A stretch of DNA of 64,000 nucleotides from an uncultured Sphaerochaeta sp. (GTDB lineage: Bacteria; Spirochaetota; Spirochaetia; Sphaerochaetales; Sphaerochaetaceae): contig NZ_OY781939.1 in the NCBI RefSeq assembly GCF_963677315.1, forward strand, positions 1,736,001-1,800,000, read 5' to 3'. The notes under the pieces are model-generated. The model saw only the letters and a list, made by a program, of their open reading frames with translations, made no database searches and was not told the origin of the DNA. Made by a program: the position numbers and the translations under genes. Numbering within the stretch: position 1 is the first letter of the stretch; the number at the start of each line of letters is the position of its first letter. Below are positions 43,790 through 52,011 of this stretch, piece by piece.

Positions 43790-45136
43790 ATGCTTTTAGA
43801 ATATACCGTCAGGAACTACACCGTATTCAAGAATACTGCCCGCTTGAGCTTCGTTGCTTCAAACTATGACAAGGAAACCTATGAGAGGGAGAATGTCCAG
43901 AAAATTCCTGAGAAAAAACTGCGAGTAGTAAAATCAGCAGTGGTCTATGGAGCAAATGCGGCTGGAAAGACAAAACTATTTGATTCCTTGGCTTTTATGC
44001 GACAGTTTGTTCTTGAGTCATCAAAGAAAGGACAGCAAGGTGATGTAATTGATACAAAGCCGTTTCTTCTCTCTGAGTCTACAAGACAGGAGCCAAGCGA
44101 GTTTGAGATTATTTTTCTCCATAAGGATGCTCGTTATCGATATGGCTTTGAAGTAACCAGTGAGAAAGTAATCGCTGAATGGCTCTTTTACAAACCAGAA
44201 TCAAGGGAATACCAAATCTTTTATCGTGATACGTTGGATAAGACACTTGAGACCCACCAAAAATTATTTCGCAAAGGAATCTTGCTAGAGAGTGAAAACA
44301 TGGTTCGCGACAATGCACTCATGCTCTCGGTTGCTGCTCAGTTCAACGATGAAATCTGTAGCACAGTCATTCAATGGTTCACTCACAACCTATCGGTTCT
44401 TTCAAGTATCAGAGAGTATGGATACAAAGGCTATACCATGGCCATGAATGACAAAGTAGCCTTCCATAAGAAAATTATGCAGCTCTTAAACCAAGCTGAC
44501 CTCTCTATCCAAGACATACACTCAAAGGTCCTTGACCTTGATGCAATGGGAGAGGCTATTCCTGTTGAAGTAAAAGAGCAACTGGTGCAAAAAGTAAAAG
44601 GAGAAGGAGTCAAAGTCTATACTGAATGTGAAACAGTGCACTACCTGTATGATAGAAACAACAAAGTCATTGGTCAGACGAAGTTCTCTATGGATGAGGA
44701 TGAGTCGCACGGTACACAAAAGTTCTTCTACCTTGCAGGACCTATTCTTGACACCCTTGAGGAAGGAAAAACCTTATTCATCGATGAGTTTGATGCACGT
44801 CTCCATCCAAATCTTGTACTGAGCCTGTTTTCTCTCTTCAACACCCCGAGTATCAACACAAAAGGAGCCCAATTAGTGATTACTGCTCAAAACTCAATCT
44901 TCCTGCAGTCCAATATGCTTCGAAAAGATCAGATCTGGTTTGTAGAGAAGGATAGATTTGAGGCCGCCCATCTCTATTCCCTAGCAGATTTCAAATCAAA
45001 TCATGCTCGCAAAGGTGATAATTATGAGGCGAAATACTTGAAAGGCAAGTATGGAGCTATCCCTTATCTAACTATGCAGAATTACTTTGCTGATACTGCC
45101 TGCGAGAAGGAGAGGAGATGGCCTCAAGAGAGATAG
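43790..45136 (+). CDS. AAA family ATPase (COG1106 / AbiLi-like)
   Basis: 448 residues. It opens with the SMC-like strand Y-T-V-R-N-Y-T-V-F-K. Walker A is V-Y-G-A-N-A-A-G-K-T at ~50-59 and Walker B is T-L-F-I-D-E-F-D-A-R-L-H-P at ~325-337. The Q-L-V-I-T-A-Q-N-S dehydrogenase-like D-loop/H-loop region follows. This ABC-like ATPase class is paired with RloB-domain proteins in AbiL-type abortive infection. The last 19 bp overlap the RloB gene, so both are made together. The trigger is unknown. Confidence 0.85.
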   Translation: MLLEYTVRNYTVFKNTARLSFVASNYDKETYERENVQKIPEKKLRVVKSAVVYGANAAGKTKLFDSLAFMRQFVLESSKKGQQGDVIDTKPFLLSESTRQEPSEFEIIFLHKDARYRYGFEVTSEKVIAEWLFYKPESREYQIFYRDTLDKTLETHQKLFRKGILLESENMVRDNALMLSVAAQFNDEICSTVIQWFTHNLSVLSSIREYGYKGYTMAMNDKVAFHKKIMQLLNQADLSIQDIHSKVLDLDAMGEAIPVEVKEQLVQKVKGEGVKVYTECETVHYLYDRNNKVIGQTKFSMDEDESHGTQKFFYLAGPILDTLEEGKTLFIDEFDARLHPNLVLSLFSLFNTPSINTKGAQLVITAQNSIFLQSNMLRKDQIWFVEKDRFEAAHLYSLADFKSNHARKGDNYEAKYLKGKYGAIPYLTMQNYFADTACEKERRWPQER

Positions 45137-45786
45137 AGAAAAAGAGAAGACGAGAGAAACGCAATCTTACAAGAAAACGACCAGGGCTTTCCGTTCTCCC
45201 AACCATTCTGATTGTATGTGAGGGAAAGAATACTGAACCATCCTATTTCAATGCCCTAAAATTCAAATCTGCCACGATACATCCAGTGGGGGAAGGATTT
45301 AATACAATTTCCTTAGTCAGACGCGCAGAATTCCTTGCCAAACAAAAACAATATGATGAAGTATGGTGCGTCTTTGATAAGGACGATTTTCCTTCAGAAG
45401 ATTTCAACGAAGCTATCCATGTAGCATTATCAAAAGGTTTTCATGTCGCGTATTCAAATCAATCCTTCGAATATTGGATTCTTTTACATTTTAGTGATCA
45501 TCAGGGGGGTGCTCTCCATCGAAATGATTACAATACACTGATCAATCAAGCAACAAATCCTATGGGCGTATTCTATGATGGCAATGGTTGTAAGATTATC
45601 ACACAGGAGCTGTTTCTTCTCTTGTTCGGCATAGATCCAACTACACATAAAACTCGCTATCAACTTGCAATCGAACGTGCTGAACGGATATATAGTCAAC
45701 TCAATCACTTTTCTCCAGCCAAAGAAGAATCATCTACAACAGTACATCTACTGATCAAACATCTTCTTACGTTTGAACGATACTGA
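45118..45786 (+). CDS. RloB-domain protein (AbiLii-like)
   Basis: 222 residues. A very basic N-terminus (K-K-R-R-R-E-K-R) is followed by the RloB pattern: I-V-C-E-G-K-N-T-E-P-S-Y-F-N with the conserved Glu, V-F-D-K-D-D, and S-N-Q-S-F-E-Y-W-I-L-L-H-F. The E...DxD set recalls a TOPRIM-like nuclease. ATG 45118 follows AAGGAGAGGAG. It is the probable effector of the two-gene system, with the ATPase as sensor/regulator (inference from AbiL). Confidence 0.85.
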   Translation: MASREIEKKRRREKRNLTRKRPGLSVLPTILIVCEGKNTEPSYFNALKFKSATIHPVGEGFNTISLVRRAEFLAKQKQYDEVWCVFDKDDFPSEDFNEAIHVALSKGFHVAYSNQSFEYWILLHFSDHQGGALHRNDYNTLINQATNPMGVFYDGNGCKIITQELFLLLFGIDPTTHKTRYQLAIERAERIYSQLNHFSPAKEESSTTVHLLIKHLLTFERY

Positions 45787-45839
45787 TACTCAACTTCAAT
45801 AGATTAAGCTGGTATTGTCCTCTTATATGAGAAAACTAT

Positions 45840-45934
45840 TGGGTTATACCCATAAGGACTGGTAGTTTTTCCAGAGTTTTTAGGGTTATACCCATAAAAA
45901 CTTTCTTTACTTATCTAGTTTTACTGGGTATAAT
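45840..45934 (+). promoter_or_regulatory. promoter with repeated TTATACCC palindromes before a DUF4143 ATPase
   Basis: The 15-mer GGGTTATACCCATAA occurs at 45841-45855 and 45883-45897, exactly 42 bp (four helical turns) apart. Each has TGGGT/ACCC arms. A third inverted half copy GGGTATAA (45926-45933) overlaps the -10 TATAAT (45929-45934). The -35 is TTTACT (45906-45911), 17-bp spacer. The layout looks like cooperative repression of the next gene. Confidence 0.65.
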
Positions 45935-45955
45935 CTTTATAAGAGGTGCTCATTC

Positions 45956-47170
45956 ATGCTCAGTCGATCATTGTATTATGAGAAGATCAGACCATTTATA
46001 AACAAACCCTTCATTAAAGTAATCACAGGGATTCGTCGATGTGGAAAGTCGACCATGATGCTGCTCATACAACAACTCCTAACCGAAGAGGGAGTAGAGA
46101 GCAAGCAGATTATCTCAATCAACTTTGAGAGCATGAAGTACTACCACTTACGCTCTTCACTCGCTTTATACAACTATGTGTCAGAACTTCTCAAGACAAT
46201 GAAGAGCCCTGCATATGTGTTCTTCGACGAAATACAGATAGTGGAAGATTGGGAAGAAGCAGTAAACTCACTATTCCTCGATTTCCAAATTGACATGTAT
46301 ATCACCGGATCAAACTCACAGCTTCTTTCATCGGAGCTCTCGACCCTACTTACTGGCCGCTTCATTCATATAGAGATGCAGGTATTGTCCTTTAGCGAGA
46401 TGCTGGAATTCAGATCAAGCAAGACGGATACACAAGAAAATCTGCTTTGGCTCTATATCAGACGAGGAGGTTTTCCTGCTGTTCATCTGACCTCCGATTA
46501 CGATGAAAAAGCTACATATATGATCATCAACGATATCTTCGATTCCATCGTCCTTCGTGATGTGGTCCAGCGATACAAAATACGGGATGTCGAGCTACTA
46601 CGGAGGATTCTGAACTTCATCGCTGACTCAGTCGGGAATACCATTTCTGCAAAACTCATTGCCGATTATTTCAAGAGCCAAGCAAGAAAGGTTGATATCA
46701 ATACCGTCTACACGTACCTCGATGCATTGGTTAGCTCTTTCCTGATCACGAGAGTCCAACGATATGATATCAAAGGCAGAGAACTACTGAAAACACAAGA
46801 AAAGTACTACCTTGCCGATACCGGTCTTCAACATGCCGTCTTTGGATATAGGGACAGGCATATATCCGGCATATTGGAGAATATCGTGTATAACGAGTTG
46901 GTCAGACGGGGATACACGGTATACATAGGAAAGCTGGATACCCGGGAAGTCGACTTCATTGCAGAGCAACCTCATCATAAACTGTACGTGCAGGTTGCTT
47001 TCAAATTAGAAAGTGAAGAAACTGTACAAAGAGAATTTGCATCGCTACTCGCCATCCGTGATTCGTATCCAAAATTCGTGGTAACAATGGACCCTCACTT
47101 CCAAGACACCATTGAAGGAGTACGGCATATAGGGTTATATCAGTTTCTCACCGATGAGCATCTGTTTTAA
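45956..47170 (+). CDS. AAA_14/DUF4143-family ATPase (first of two)
   Basis: 404 residues. Walker A is T-G-I-R-R-C-G-K-S-T at ~23-32 and Walker B is V-F-F-D-E-I-Q at ~87-93. I-T-G-S-N-S-Q-L-L-S-S-E is the sensor region. The DUF4143 half follows with Y-Y-L-A-D-T-G-L and a restriction-nuclease-like end (N-E-L-V-R-R-G-Y, R-E-V-D-F-I-A, L-Y-V-Q-V). The biochemical role of this common family is not known. AAGAGGTG lies just before ATG. A second member is at 59006-60367. Confidence 0.9.
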   Translation: MLSRSLYYEKIRPFINKPFIKVITGIRRCGKSTMMLLIQQLLTEEGVESKQIISINFESMKYYHLRSSLALYNYVSELLKTMKSPAYVFFDEIQIVEDWEEAVNSLFLDFQIDMYITGSNSQLLSSELSTLLTGRFIHIEMQVLSFSEMLEFRSSKTDTQENLLWLYIRRGGFPAVHLTSDYDEKATYMIINDIFDSIVLRDVVQRYKIRDVELLRRILNFIADSVGNTISAKLIADYFKSQARKVDINTVYTYLDALVSSFLITRVQRYDIKGRELLKTQEKYYLADTGLQHAVFGYRDRHISGILENIVYNELVRRGYTVYIGKLDTREVDFIAEQPHHKLYVQVAFKLESEETVQREFASLLAIRDSYPKFVVTMDPHFQDTIEGVRHIGLYQFLTDEHLF

Positions 47171-47173
47171 TGC

Positions 47174-47305
47174 AAGGAAGGTATGGAGCTATTCCTTATC
47201 TAACGATGCAGAATTACTTTTCTGATACTGCCCATGAGAAGGAGAGGAGATGGCCTCAAGAAAGATGGCAAAAACGAGAGAAACACCACTTTACAAGAAA
47301 TGCTT
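47174..47305 (+). pseudogene. fragment of a second AbiL-like ATPase/RloB junction
   Basis: The plus strand reads G-R-Y-G-A-I-P-Y-L-T-M-Q-N-Y-F and then H-E-K-E-R-R-W-P-Q-E-R. This is nearly identical in DNA to the end of the ATPase gene at 45050-45136 and continues into the start of the RloB gene (to ~45180). No other part of such a copy is present. It is a scar of a duplication, or of gene replacement by the DUF4143 gene just upstream. Confidence 0.82.
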
Positions 47306-47312
47306 ATACCCC

Positions 47313-48608
47313 CTACTCCAGCCTCAATGCAGCCTTTTTCATTCCCTCAAAGATGGGAGTTGAAAGTTCCTTCGGAAAGTTAGCAGGAAGCTGTCCAGAG
47401 GTCCTATCGATTACTCCAGGCAACTGCTCAAGCACCTCAGTGAATATCTCTTTCATACTACTACTAGCACCACATATCCTAGCTGTCTCTTCCCAGTGCC
47501 TTTTTTGTATTTTGTTCCACTCATAATGCTCATCTACAGTCATTGCCATCTTGAGATTCTCTGGGATAATCATTTGAGACGCAAGCCCCATGAGCGGATA
47601 TACAGACATAACGTCATACAGAGGTGTTAACGAGTATCGGCCTTGTTTCCCAATAGAAATGCTAAAATTCTTTGCATGCCCGTCCGGGGCTGCAAGCAAC
47701 CAAAAAAGAAGCTGCGTTTTCAGAAATAGTTTTCTATCTTGCTGTGGATTACTCGATGAAAGCAAGAAATGCATGATCTCAATAATACCAGGCCCTCCTT
47801 CATGCTCATATTTCTTTTCAGGAGAAACTCCCAGAGCCTGACATAGATCTTCCTGCGGAAGCCTCATCCACCAAGAACCATCAGAAGAAAGTTTCCTGTC
47901 AAAACGTTCAACAACAAGCGTTCGCTGCGTTCCAAATACGGCAATATCTGCTTTAGCAACATCGAGACCAAATGCTTCAAGAATTTTGAGACATAGCCAT
48001 TCATTTTCTATGGATTGCCGCATATCCATTCTAAGAGCACCAATCTCTCCTAATGGCAACTTAAAGATATGCGTAGTTGGAGTTGCTCCAATTGGCTTAC
48101 ACCACTGATTGTTACTACGAAGTAATGCAGTTTTTTCTTGTGCCCCAGCAATCGAAATACGTAGCGACTCATCATTCGCCCTACCAGGAAGAGATCCCGT
48201 GGAACTCTCATGAAGAACCCTTTCAATTTCCTTTTCGCTGAGAGGTTCTCCCTCGATTACATGAACATTTGGAATAGCATTTCCTTCAGGTAATATCTGA
48301 AGAGCACCAACACAATCGCGACCTATTTCAGAAAGTAAGTCGAAAGGAGAGCTCGAAGAAAGTCCATACCGCCTTTGAATCCTCTGTCTTATATCAGCAT
48401 TGTCTGGGAGTAGATTGTCAAAGAACGATGCTACCTCTGGGCCTTTTATTTCTTTGGAAACCGGTCCAAGCGGAAGAGAAAGAGAAAGAGGACGAGCATT
48501 TTGGTCTCTCAAATACGACTCCACATACCTGAAGGATTGCTCTGATCCTGAGCGCGTCCATTTTCCTACATGTTTACCGTTCATCCATATATCCAAGGTA
48601 TGTTTCAT
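47313..48608 (-). CDS. hipA: HipA-family serine/threonine kinase toxin
   Basis: 431 residues from ATG 48608, which overlaps the hipB stop by one base (TGATGA). HipA marks are L-D-I-W-M-N-G-K-H-V-G at the start, S-I-A-G-A-Q-E-K-T-A-L-L (the P-loop-like segment with the regulatory serine region), V-V-E-R-F-D-R, and the catalytic A-A-P-D-G-H-A-K-N-F-S with L-T-P-L-Y-D-V as the Mg-binding Asp. In E. coli HipA phosphorylates glutamyl-tRNA synthetase and causes dormancy. Same expected role, held by HipB. Confidence 0.93.
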   Translation of the reverse strand: MKHTLDIWMNGKHVGKWTRSGSEQSFRYVESYLRDQNARPLSLSLPLGPVSKEIKGPEVASFFDNLLPDNADIRQRIQRRYGLSSSSPFDLLSEIGRDCVGALQILPEGNAIPNVHVIEGEPLSEKEIERVLHESSTGSLPGRANDESLRISIAGAQEKTALLRSNNQWCKPIGATPTTHIFKLPLGEIGALRMDMRQSIENEWLCLKILEAFGLDVAKADIAVFGTQRTLVVERFDRKLSSDGSWWMRLPQEDLCQALGVSPEKKYEHEGGPGIIEIMHFLLSSSNPQQDRKLFLKTQLLFWLLAAPDGHAKNFSISIGKQGRYSLTPLYDVMSVYPLMGLASQMIIPENLKMAMTVDEHYEWNKIQKRHWEETARICGASSSMKEIFTEVLEQLPGVIDRTSGQLPANFPKELSTPIFEGMKKAALRLE

Positions 48609-48859
48609 CACCACTCATCCTTCTCTGTCTCTTCATCTGGGAGTGGCTTTGGTTGCAGAAGCATCTCAATCTCCAGAGCAGAGACAAGCTTGAAAAAGCT
48701 TTCAAGGGAACATCGCTCTGGATGAGACTCCAGGGCAGATATGGTCTTGGGTAACAGTCCCACAAGTTCTCCAGCTTGCTTCTGTGTGAGGTTCAAGCTC
48801 TTTCGTCTACTTTTTAGATAGTAGGCAAGTTGGAACGGGGTCAATATTAGGTTCTGCAT
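48608..48859 (-). CDS. hipB: HipB-family helix-turn-helix antitoxin
   Basis: 83 residues. The XRE-type helix-turn-helix reads L-T-Q-K-Q-A-G-E-L-V-G-L-L-P-K-T-I-S-A-L-E. The acidic flexible tail (D-E-E-T-E-K-D-E-W) is like that of other HipB proteins. It neutralises HipA and should bind the palindromes just upstream (48881-48948). Translation is coupled to hipA. Confidence 0.9.
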   Translation of the reverse strand: MQNLILTPFQLAYYLKSRRKSLNLTQKQAGELVGLLPKTISALESHPERCSLESFFKLVSALEIEMLLQPKPLPDEETEKDEW

Positions 48860-48880
48860 AGGTCCTCCACAAAAACAGCA

Positions 48881-48948
48881 TACCCCATAAGGTATATATT
48901 GTAAATATACCCTATAGGGTTAATTATATAGTTTTACCCTGTAGGGTA
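48881..48948. promoter_or_regulatory. three evenly spaced palindromic operators between hipB and the AbiEi-like gene
   Basis: TACCCCATAAGGTA (48881-48894), TACCCTATAGGGTT (48908-48921, core 12 bp perfectly palindromic) and TACCCTGTAGGGTA (48935-48948) start exactly 27 bp apart. They lie in the 151-bp divergent spacer. HipB is the likely binder, as E. coli HipB uses several TATCC...GGATA-type sites. The AbiEi-like protein encoded to the right may bind instead. Confidence 0.75.
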
Positions 48949-49010
48949 TAAAAGGACCTATAACCTGAGTTATAAACAACATGCAATAATCAAAAGAGAA
49001 AGGAACTATT

Positions 49011-49760
49011 ATGCACTACTACATGCAGCTTCTGAAACTTGGATGTTTTTCTCGTGATGATGTTGCTCGAATAACAGGAAATGTGAGAACAGCTGACAGC
49101 CTCCTCTATTCTTACAAAAAGAAATCCTACATTGTTTCCATCAAGCGCAATCTCTTTACAGCGATTGACCCAACAACAGGAGAACCGGTATGCAATCAGT
49201 ATGAGATTGGATCTTGCCTATCTACCGATTCCTATATTTCCCACCATAGTGCATTTGAAGTGCATGGCATGGCAAATCAAGTACTGTATGATGTGAATAT
49301 CTCATCCTCTTCAAGATTCACTCCATTCGATTTTAATGGACATAGGTATATGTATATTGCTTCCAGTTTCCTTGATGGAGTAGAAACTCATGGCCGAATA
49401 CGTGTCACAGATTTGGAGCGAACCATTGTCGATACCATAAAAGACTTTACGAAGGTAAGTGGCCTTGAGGAACTTCTTGCATGCCTATCGTTGGTAACCT
49501 ATATAGATGAACGAAAGCTCATGCACTATCTGTCATGCTATGATATCCAATTCCTCTATCAAAAGGCCGGATACATCCTTTCACTATTCCCTGGTACAAA
49601 AATATCTAAGCAATTTCTTATCTCTTGTGAAAAGCAAATCCAGAAAAGCATACGGTATCTCACCCCTGAAACCAAACAGGAGCGTGCAACATTCCAGAAG
49701 CGCTGGGGATTATATGTTCCGAGCAATATCAATCTATTGGTACCCACTACTCAGTATTAA
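49011..49760 (+). CDS. AbiEi-like antitoxin-domain protein without toxin partner
   Basis: 249 residues. A winged-helix N-terminus (L-G-C-F-S-R-D-D-V-A-R-I-T-G-N) is followed by S-Y-I-S-H-H-S-A-F-E-V-H-G and R-V-T-D-L-E-R-T-I-V-D-T-I, the AbiEi antitoxin pattern. No AbiEii nucleotidyltransferase follows. Its 3' end instead overlaps the convergent AraC gene by 14 bp. It may be an orphan regulator, or may act with the divergent hipBA. GAAAGGAAC precedes the ATG. Confidence 0.78.
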   Translation: MHYYMQLLKLGCFSRDDVARITGNVRTADSLLYSYKKKSYIVSIKRNLFTAIDPTTGEPVCNQYEIGSCLSTDSYISHHSAFEVHGMANQVLYDVNISSSSRFTPFDFNGHRYMYIASSFLDGVETHGRIRVTDLERTIVDTIKDFTKVSGLEELLACLSLVTYIDERKLMHYLSCYDIQFLYQKAGYILSLFPGTKISKQFLISCEKQIQKSIRYLTPETKQERATFQKRWGLYVPSNINLLVPTTQY

Positions 49761-50583
49761 TATGCAGCTTCTCATATGCGGAACGGTACTCACTGGGATT
49801 CACACCCACCATGCGCTTGAAGACAGTCCTGAAATAGCCAGGGTCGGAGAATCCAGAGGCAAGGGCAATGTCGTTTACGTTCATGGTATTCTTCAGCAAC
49901 AGGGTTTGCGCATAGTGAACCCGTGTCTTATGGATGCATGAAGAGATGGTCATACCGTAGGATTGGTGGAAGATTCTCCCCAAATAGTCGGAATTACAAT
50001 GTAAAGTTTCGGATAAGGCTTGCGTGGAAAGTGCACTGTCGGCGAAACGGGTCTTGATCAATCGGTAGGTCTGGATTGCCAAGGGGGAGATCTTCACATC
50101 CTTCTCTTCAGAGGAGAGCTCCAGCTCATTGAGCATCTGATAAATCATCAAGTTCGCGACAAAGGGGTCCAAGACCCCTGTCTCCTGGTCATTGATGAAC
50201 CAACGGAAGAGCTGTTCCATCCTGACTGTCCTTGCAATGTTTGCATGTTTCCTGATACGAATCTTCTCGTTACATCCATAGGAAATACCTGTCTTCTGGG
50301 TACTGAAATGTATCCAGTAATACTGTAAATCCTCGGGATAGGGCTTTATCCCCTCATGAAGGATCCCGGGGCAAAGGAGCAAGGACTCCCCTTCCCTGAT
50401 TGTATACTCCACACTTCCTTCCCGAATATCGAGAACACCATGCTTCACATAGATGAGTTCATAACTGGTAATGATTCTTCTCGGGTGGGAGCCAACTCCC
50501 CGACTCATGAAAACACCGGCATTCTGAGCCTGGATTTCAGAAATGAGACCAAACGAATAATCCGAACTACCCATATGATTCAA
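49747..50583 (-). CDS. AraC-family transcriptional regulator
   Basis: 278 residues. The N-terminal cupin arm (Y-E-L-I-Y-V-K-H-G, L-L-L-C-P-G-I-L-H-E) binds a sugar. The C-terminal ~100 residues contain two helix-turn-helices, including the signature N-D-I-A-L-A-S-G-F-S-D-P-G-Y-F-R-T-V-F-K and G-V-N-P-S-E-Y-R. TTG 50583 has GAGGA at good distance; ATG 50574 is the alternative. It is divergent from the arabinofuranoside ABC/GH127 operon, which it most likely activates. Confidence 0.9.
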   Translation of the reverse strand: MNHMGSSDYSFGLISEIQAQNAGVFMSRGVGSHPRRIITSYELIYVKHGVLDIREGSVEYTIREGESLLLCPGILHEGIKPYPEDLQYYWIHFSTQKTGISYGCNEKIRIRKHANIARTVRMEQLFRWFINDQETGVLDPFVANLMIYQMLNELELSSEEKDVKISPLAIQTYRLIKTRFADSALSTQALSETLHCNSDYLGRIFHQSYGMTISSCIHKTRVHYAQTLLLKNTMNVNDIALASGFSDPGYFRTVFKRMVGVNPSEYRSAYEKLHINTE

Positions 50584-50621
50584 AAGTCGGTTTCCTCGCT
50601 ATTTTCCCCTCAAAGTTACAC

Positions 50622-50649
50622 TTGTAGGGTTTTTGTGATGCTCTACAAT
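50622..50649 (+). promoter_or_regulatory. candidate promoter of the GH127 operon
   Basis: TTGTAG (50622-50627), 16-bp spacer, TACAAT (50644-50649), ~39 bp before the binding-protein start. The weak -35 match is common for promoters activated by AraC-type proteins. Confidence 0.5.
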
Positions 50650-50687
50650 ACATAGTATCACAGGTTTTTACAAAAGGAGTAGTAACC

Positions 50688-51950
50688 ATGAAAAAACACG
50701 TTTTAGTCTTTTTTCTGATCCTCTTAATCCTTCCCATGCAAATTTTTGCAAATGGAACACAAGAGAGCTCAGAAACAGTTCTCACCATTTGGGACAGAAA
50801 TGCTGAAATGGAAGGAGTCGTATCACTCTTCAATGCTGAAATGGAGAAAACTAACTCCCCAATTCGAGCAAAATTTGAATTGATCCCCTATGAACAACAA
50901 GTCTCCAAGTTCATCTCGGCCCTTACCGCCGGAACAGCACCGGACATCTACAGCCTGGACTTGGTACAATTCCCCTATTTCATCTCTATCGGGGCCTTTG
51001 CTGATATGGAGGAACTCTACCAATCCATGCCCTACAAGGAGTACCTTCCCCAAGGCATGCTCCCTATCGGAGCAATGGACGGGAGGCAGTATGCACTTCC
51101 CTACGAGATCGACCTATCGGTCATCCTCTACAACAAGGACATGTTCAGGGAAGTAGGATTGGACCCCGAGAACCCACCCGAGAAATGGGATGAGTTTATC
51201 AAGGCTGCAAAACTCCTTACCAAAGACAAGGACAAAGATGGAACCATCGACCAATGGGGTACTGCCTTGGTAGGCAATGATGCAGGCTCCTACATGTTCT
51301 GGTTCATGCCTTTTGTTTGGGGAAACAACGGCGACATGTTCACCAACAAGGGAGAGGTGGTATTTGACTCACCTGAGGTCAAGGAAACCCTGCAGATGTG
51401 GTATGACTTGATCCACACTTACAAAGTAGCCCCTCCCTCCTCCGCACAGTGGTCCGGTGGAGACCGATACAACGCATTTGTCGCAGAACAGCTTGCAATG
51501 TGCCTGGGTGGCAACTTCAATATCACTGCATTGAAACAGGACGCACCCGACCTCGATTTCGGCGTAGCATTCATTCCATCCAATAGAGGTACTCCTGCCA
51601 CCTTTGGTGGAGGGAATATGATCGGCATAACCAAGCAAAGCAAGAACTATGATGCGGCTAAGCAGTTTATCGAATTCGCCTACAGTGAAAAGGTTCTGCT
51701 TACCAACTATGCCCCTAAGATGGCTCTTCTGCCTCGCTCTGACTTGTACGACAATGAATACTACCAAGAGATTCCACAGATGATGGATTTCGCACGGATC
51801 CTTGAGAATGCAAAGACCCCATTCTCCTACAAATACAACCAGATTTACGATGCTGTGCTGTACCACCTCCAGGGAGCTCTCCTTGGAAAGATACCCGTAA
51901 ACACGGCAGTTTCCGATTGTGCCTCAGAGATCCAGAAAGTCTTGAAGTAA
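50688..51950 (+). CDS. carbohydrate ABC transporter substrate-binding protein (family 1)
   Basis: 420 residues. The signal peptide (M-K-K-H-V-L-V-F-F-L-I-L-L-I) ends I-F-A, followed by N-G-T-Q-E. The mature part has P-D-I-Y-S-L-D, Y-A-L-P-Y-E-I-D, L-Y-N-K-D-M-F-R-E-V-G-L, a calcium-site-like D-K-D-K-D-G-T-I-D-Q-W-G and G-G-N-M-I-G. First gene of the operon with two permeases and a GH127 enzyme, so the ligand is probably an arabinofuranose oligosaccharide or glycopeptide (inference). Confidence 0.92.
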   Translation: MKKHVLVFFLILLILPMQIFANGTQESSETVLTIWDRNAEMEGVVSLFNAEMEKTNSPIRAKFELIPYEQQVSKFISALTAGTAPDIYSLDLVQFPYFISIGAFADMEELYQSMPYKEYLPQGMLPIGAMDGRQYALPYEIDLSVILYNKDMFREVGLDPENPPEKWDEFIKAAKLLTKDKDKDGTIDQWGTALVGNDAGSYMFWFMPFVWGNNGDMFTNKGEVVFDSPEVKETLQMWYDLIHTYKVAPPSSAQWSGGDRYNAFVAEQLAMCLGGNFNITALKQDAPDLDFGVAFIPSNRGTPATFGGGNMIGITKQSKNYDAAKQFIEFAYSEKVLLTNYAPKMALLPRSDLYDNEYYQEIPQMMDFARILENAKTPFSYKYNQIYDAVLYHLQGALLGKIPVNTAVSDCASEIQKVLK

Positions 51951-51965
51951 TTGTCGTCCTAGAAC

Positions 51966-52000
51966 TAGATGGAGCTTGTCTGCAAAGAGAGCTCCATCTA
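51966..52000 (+). other. intercistronic stem-loop after binding-protein gene
   Basis: TAGATGGAGCT (51966-51976) pairs perfectly with AGCTCCATCTA (51990-52000), an 11-bp stem with a 13-nt loop, no T-tract. It lies between the binding-protein stop and the permease start, the same position as the stem-loops at 24759 and 9868. Confidence 0.72.
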
Positions 52001-52011
52001 TGGAGTCCACC

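Noticed and set aside
47170..47526. Plus-strand frame of 118 codons
   Set aside because: Its first third is the AbiL/RloB fragment and the rest is antisense to hipA.
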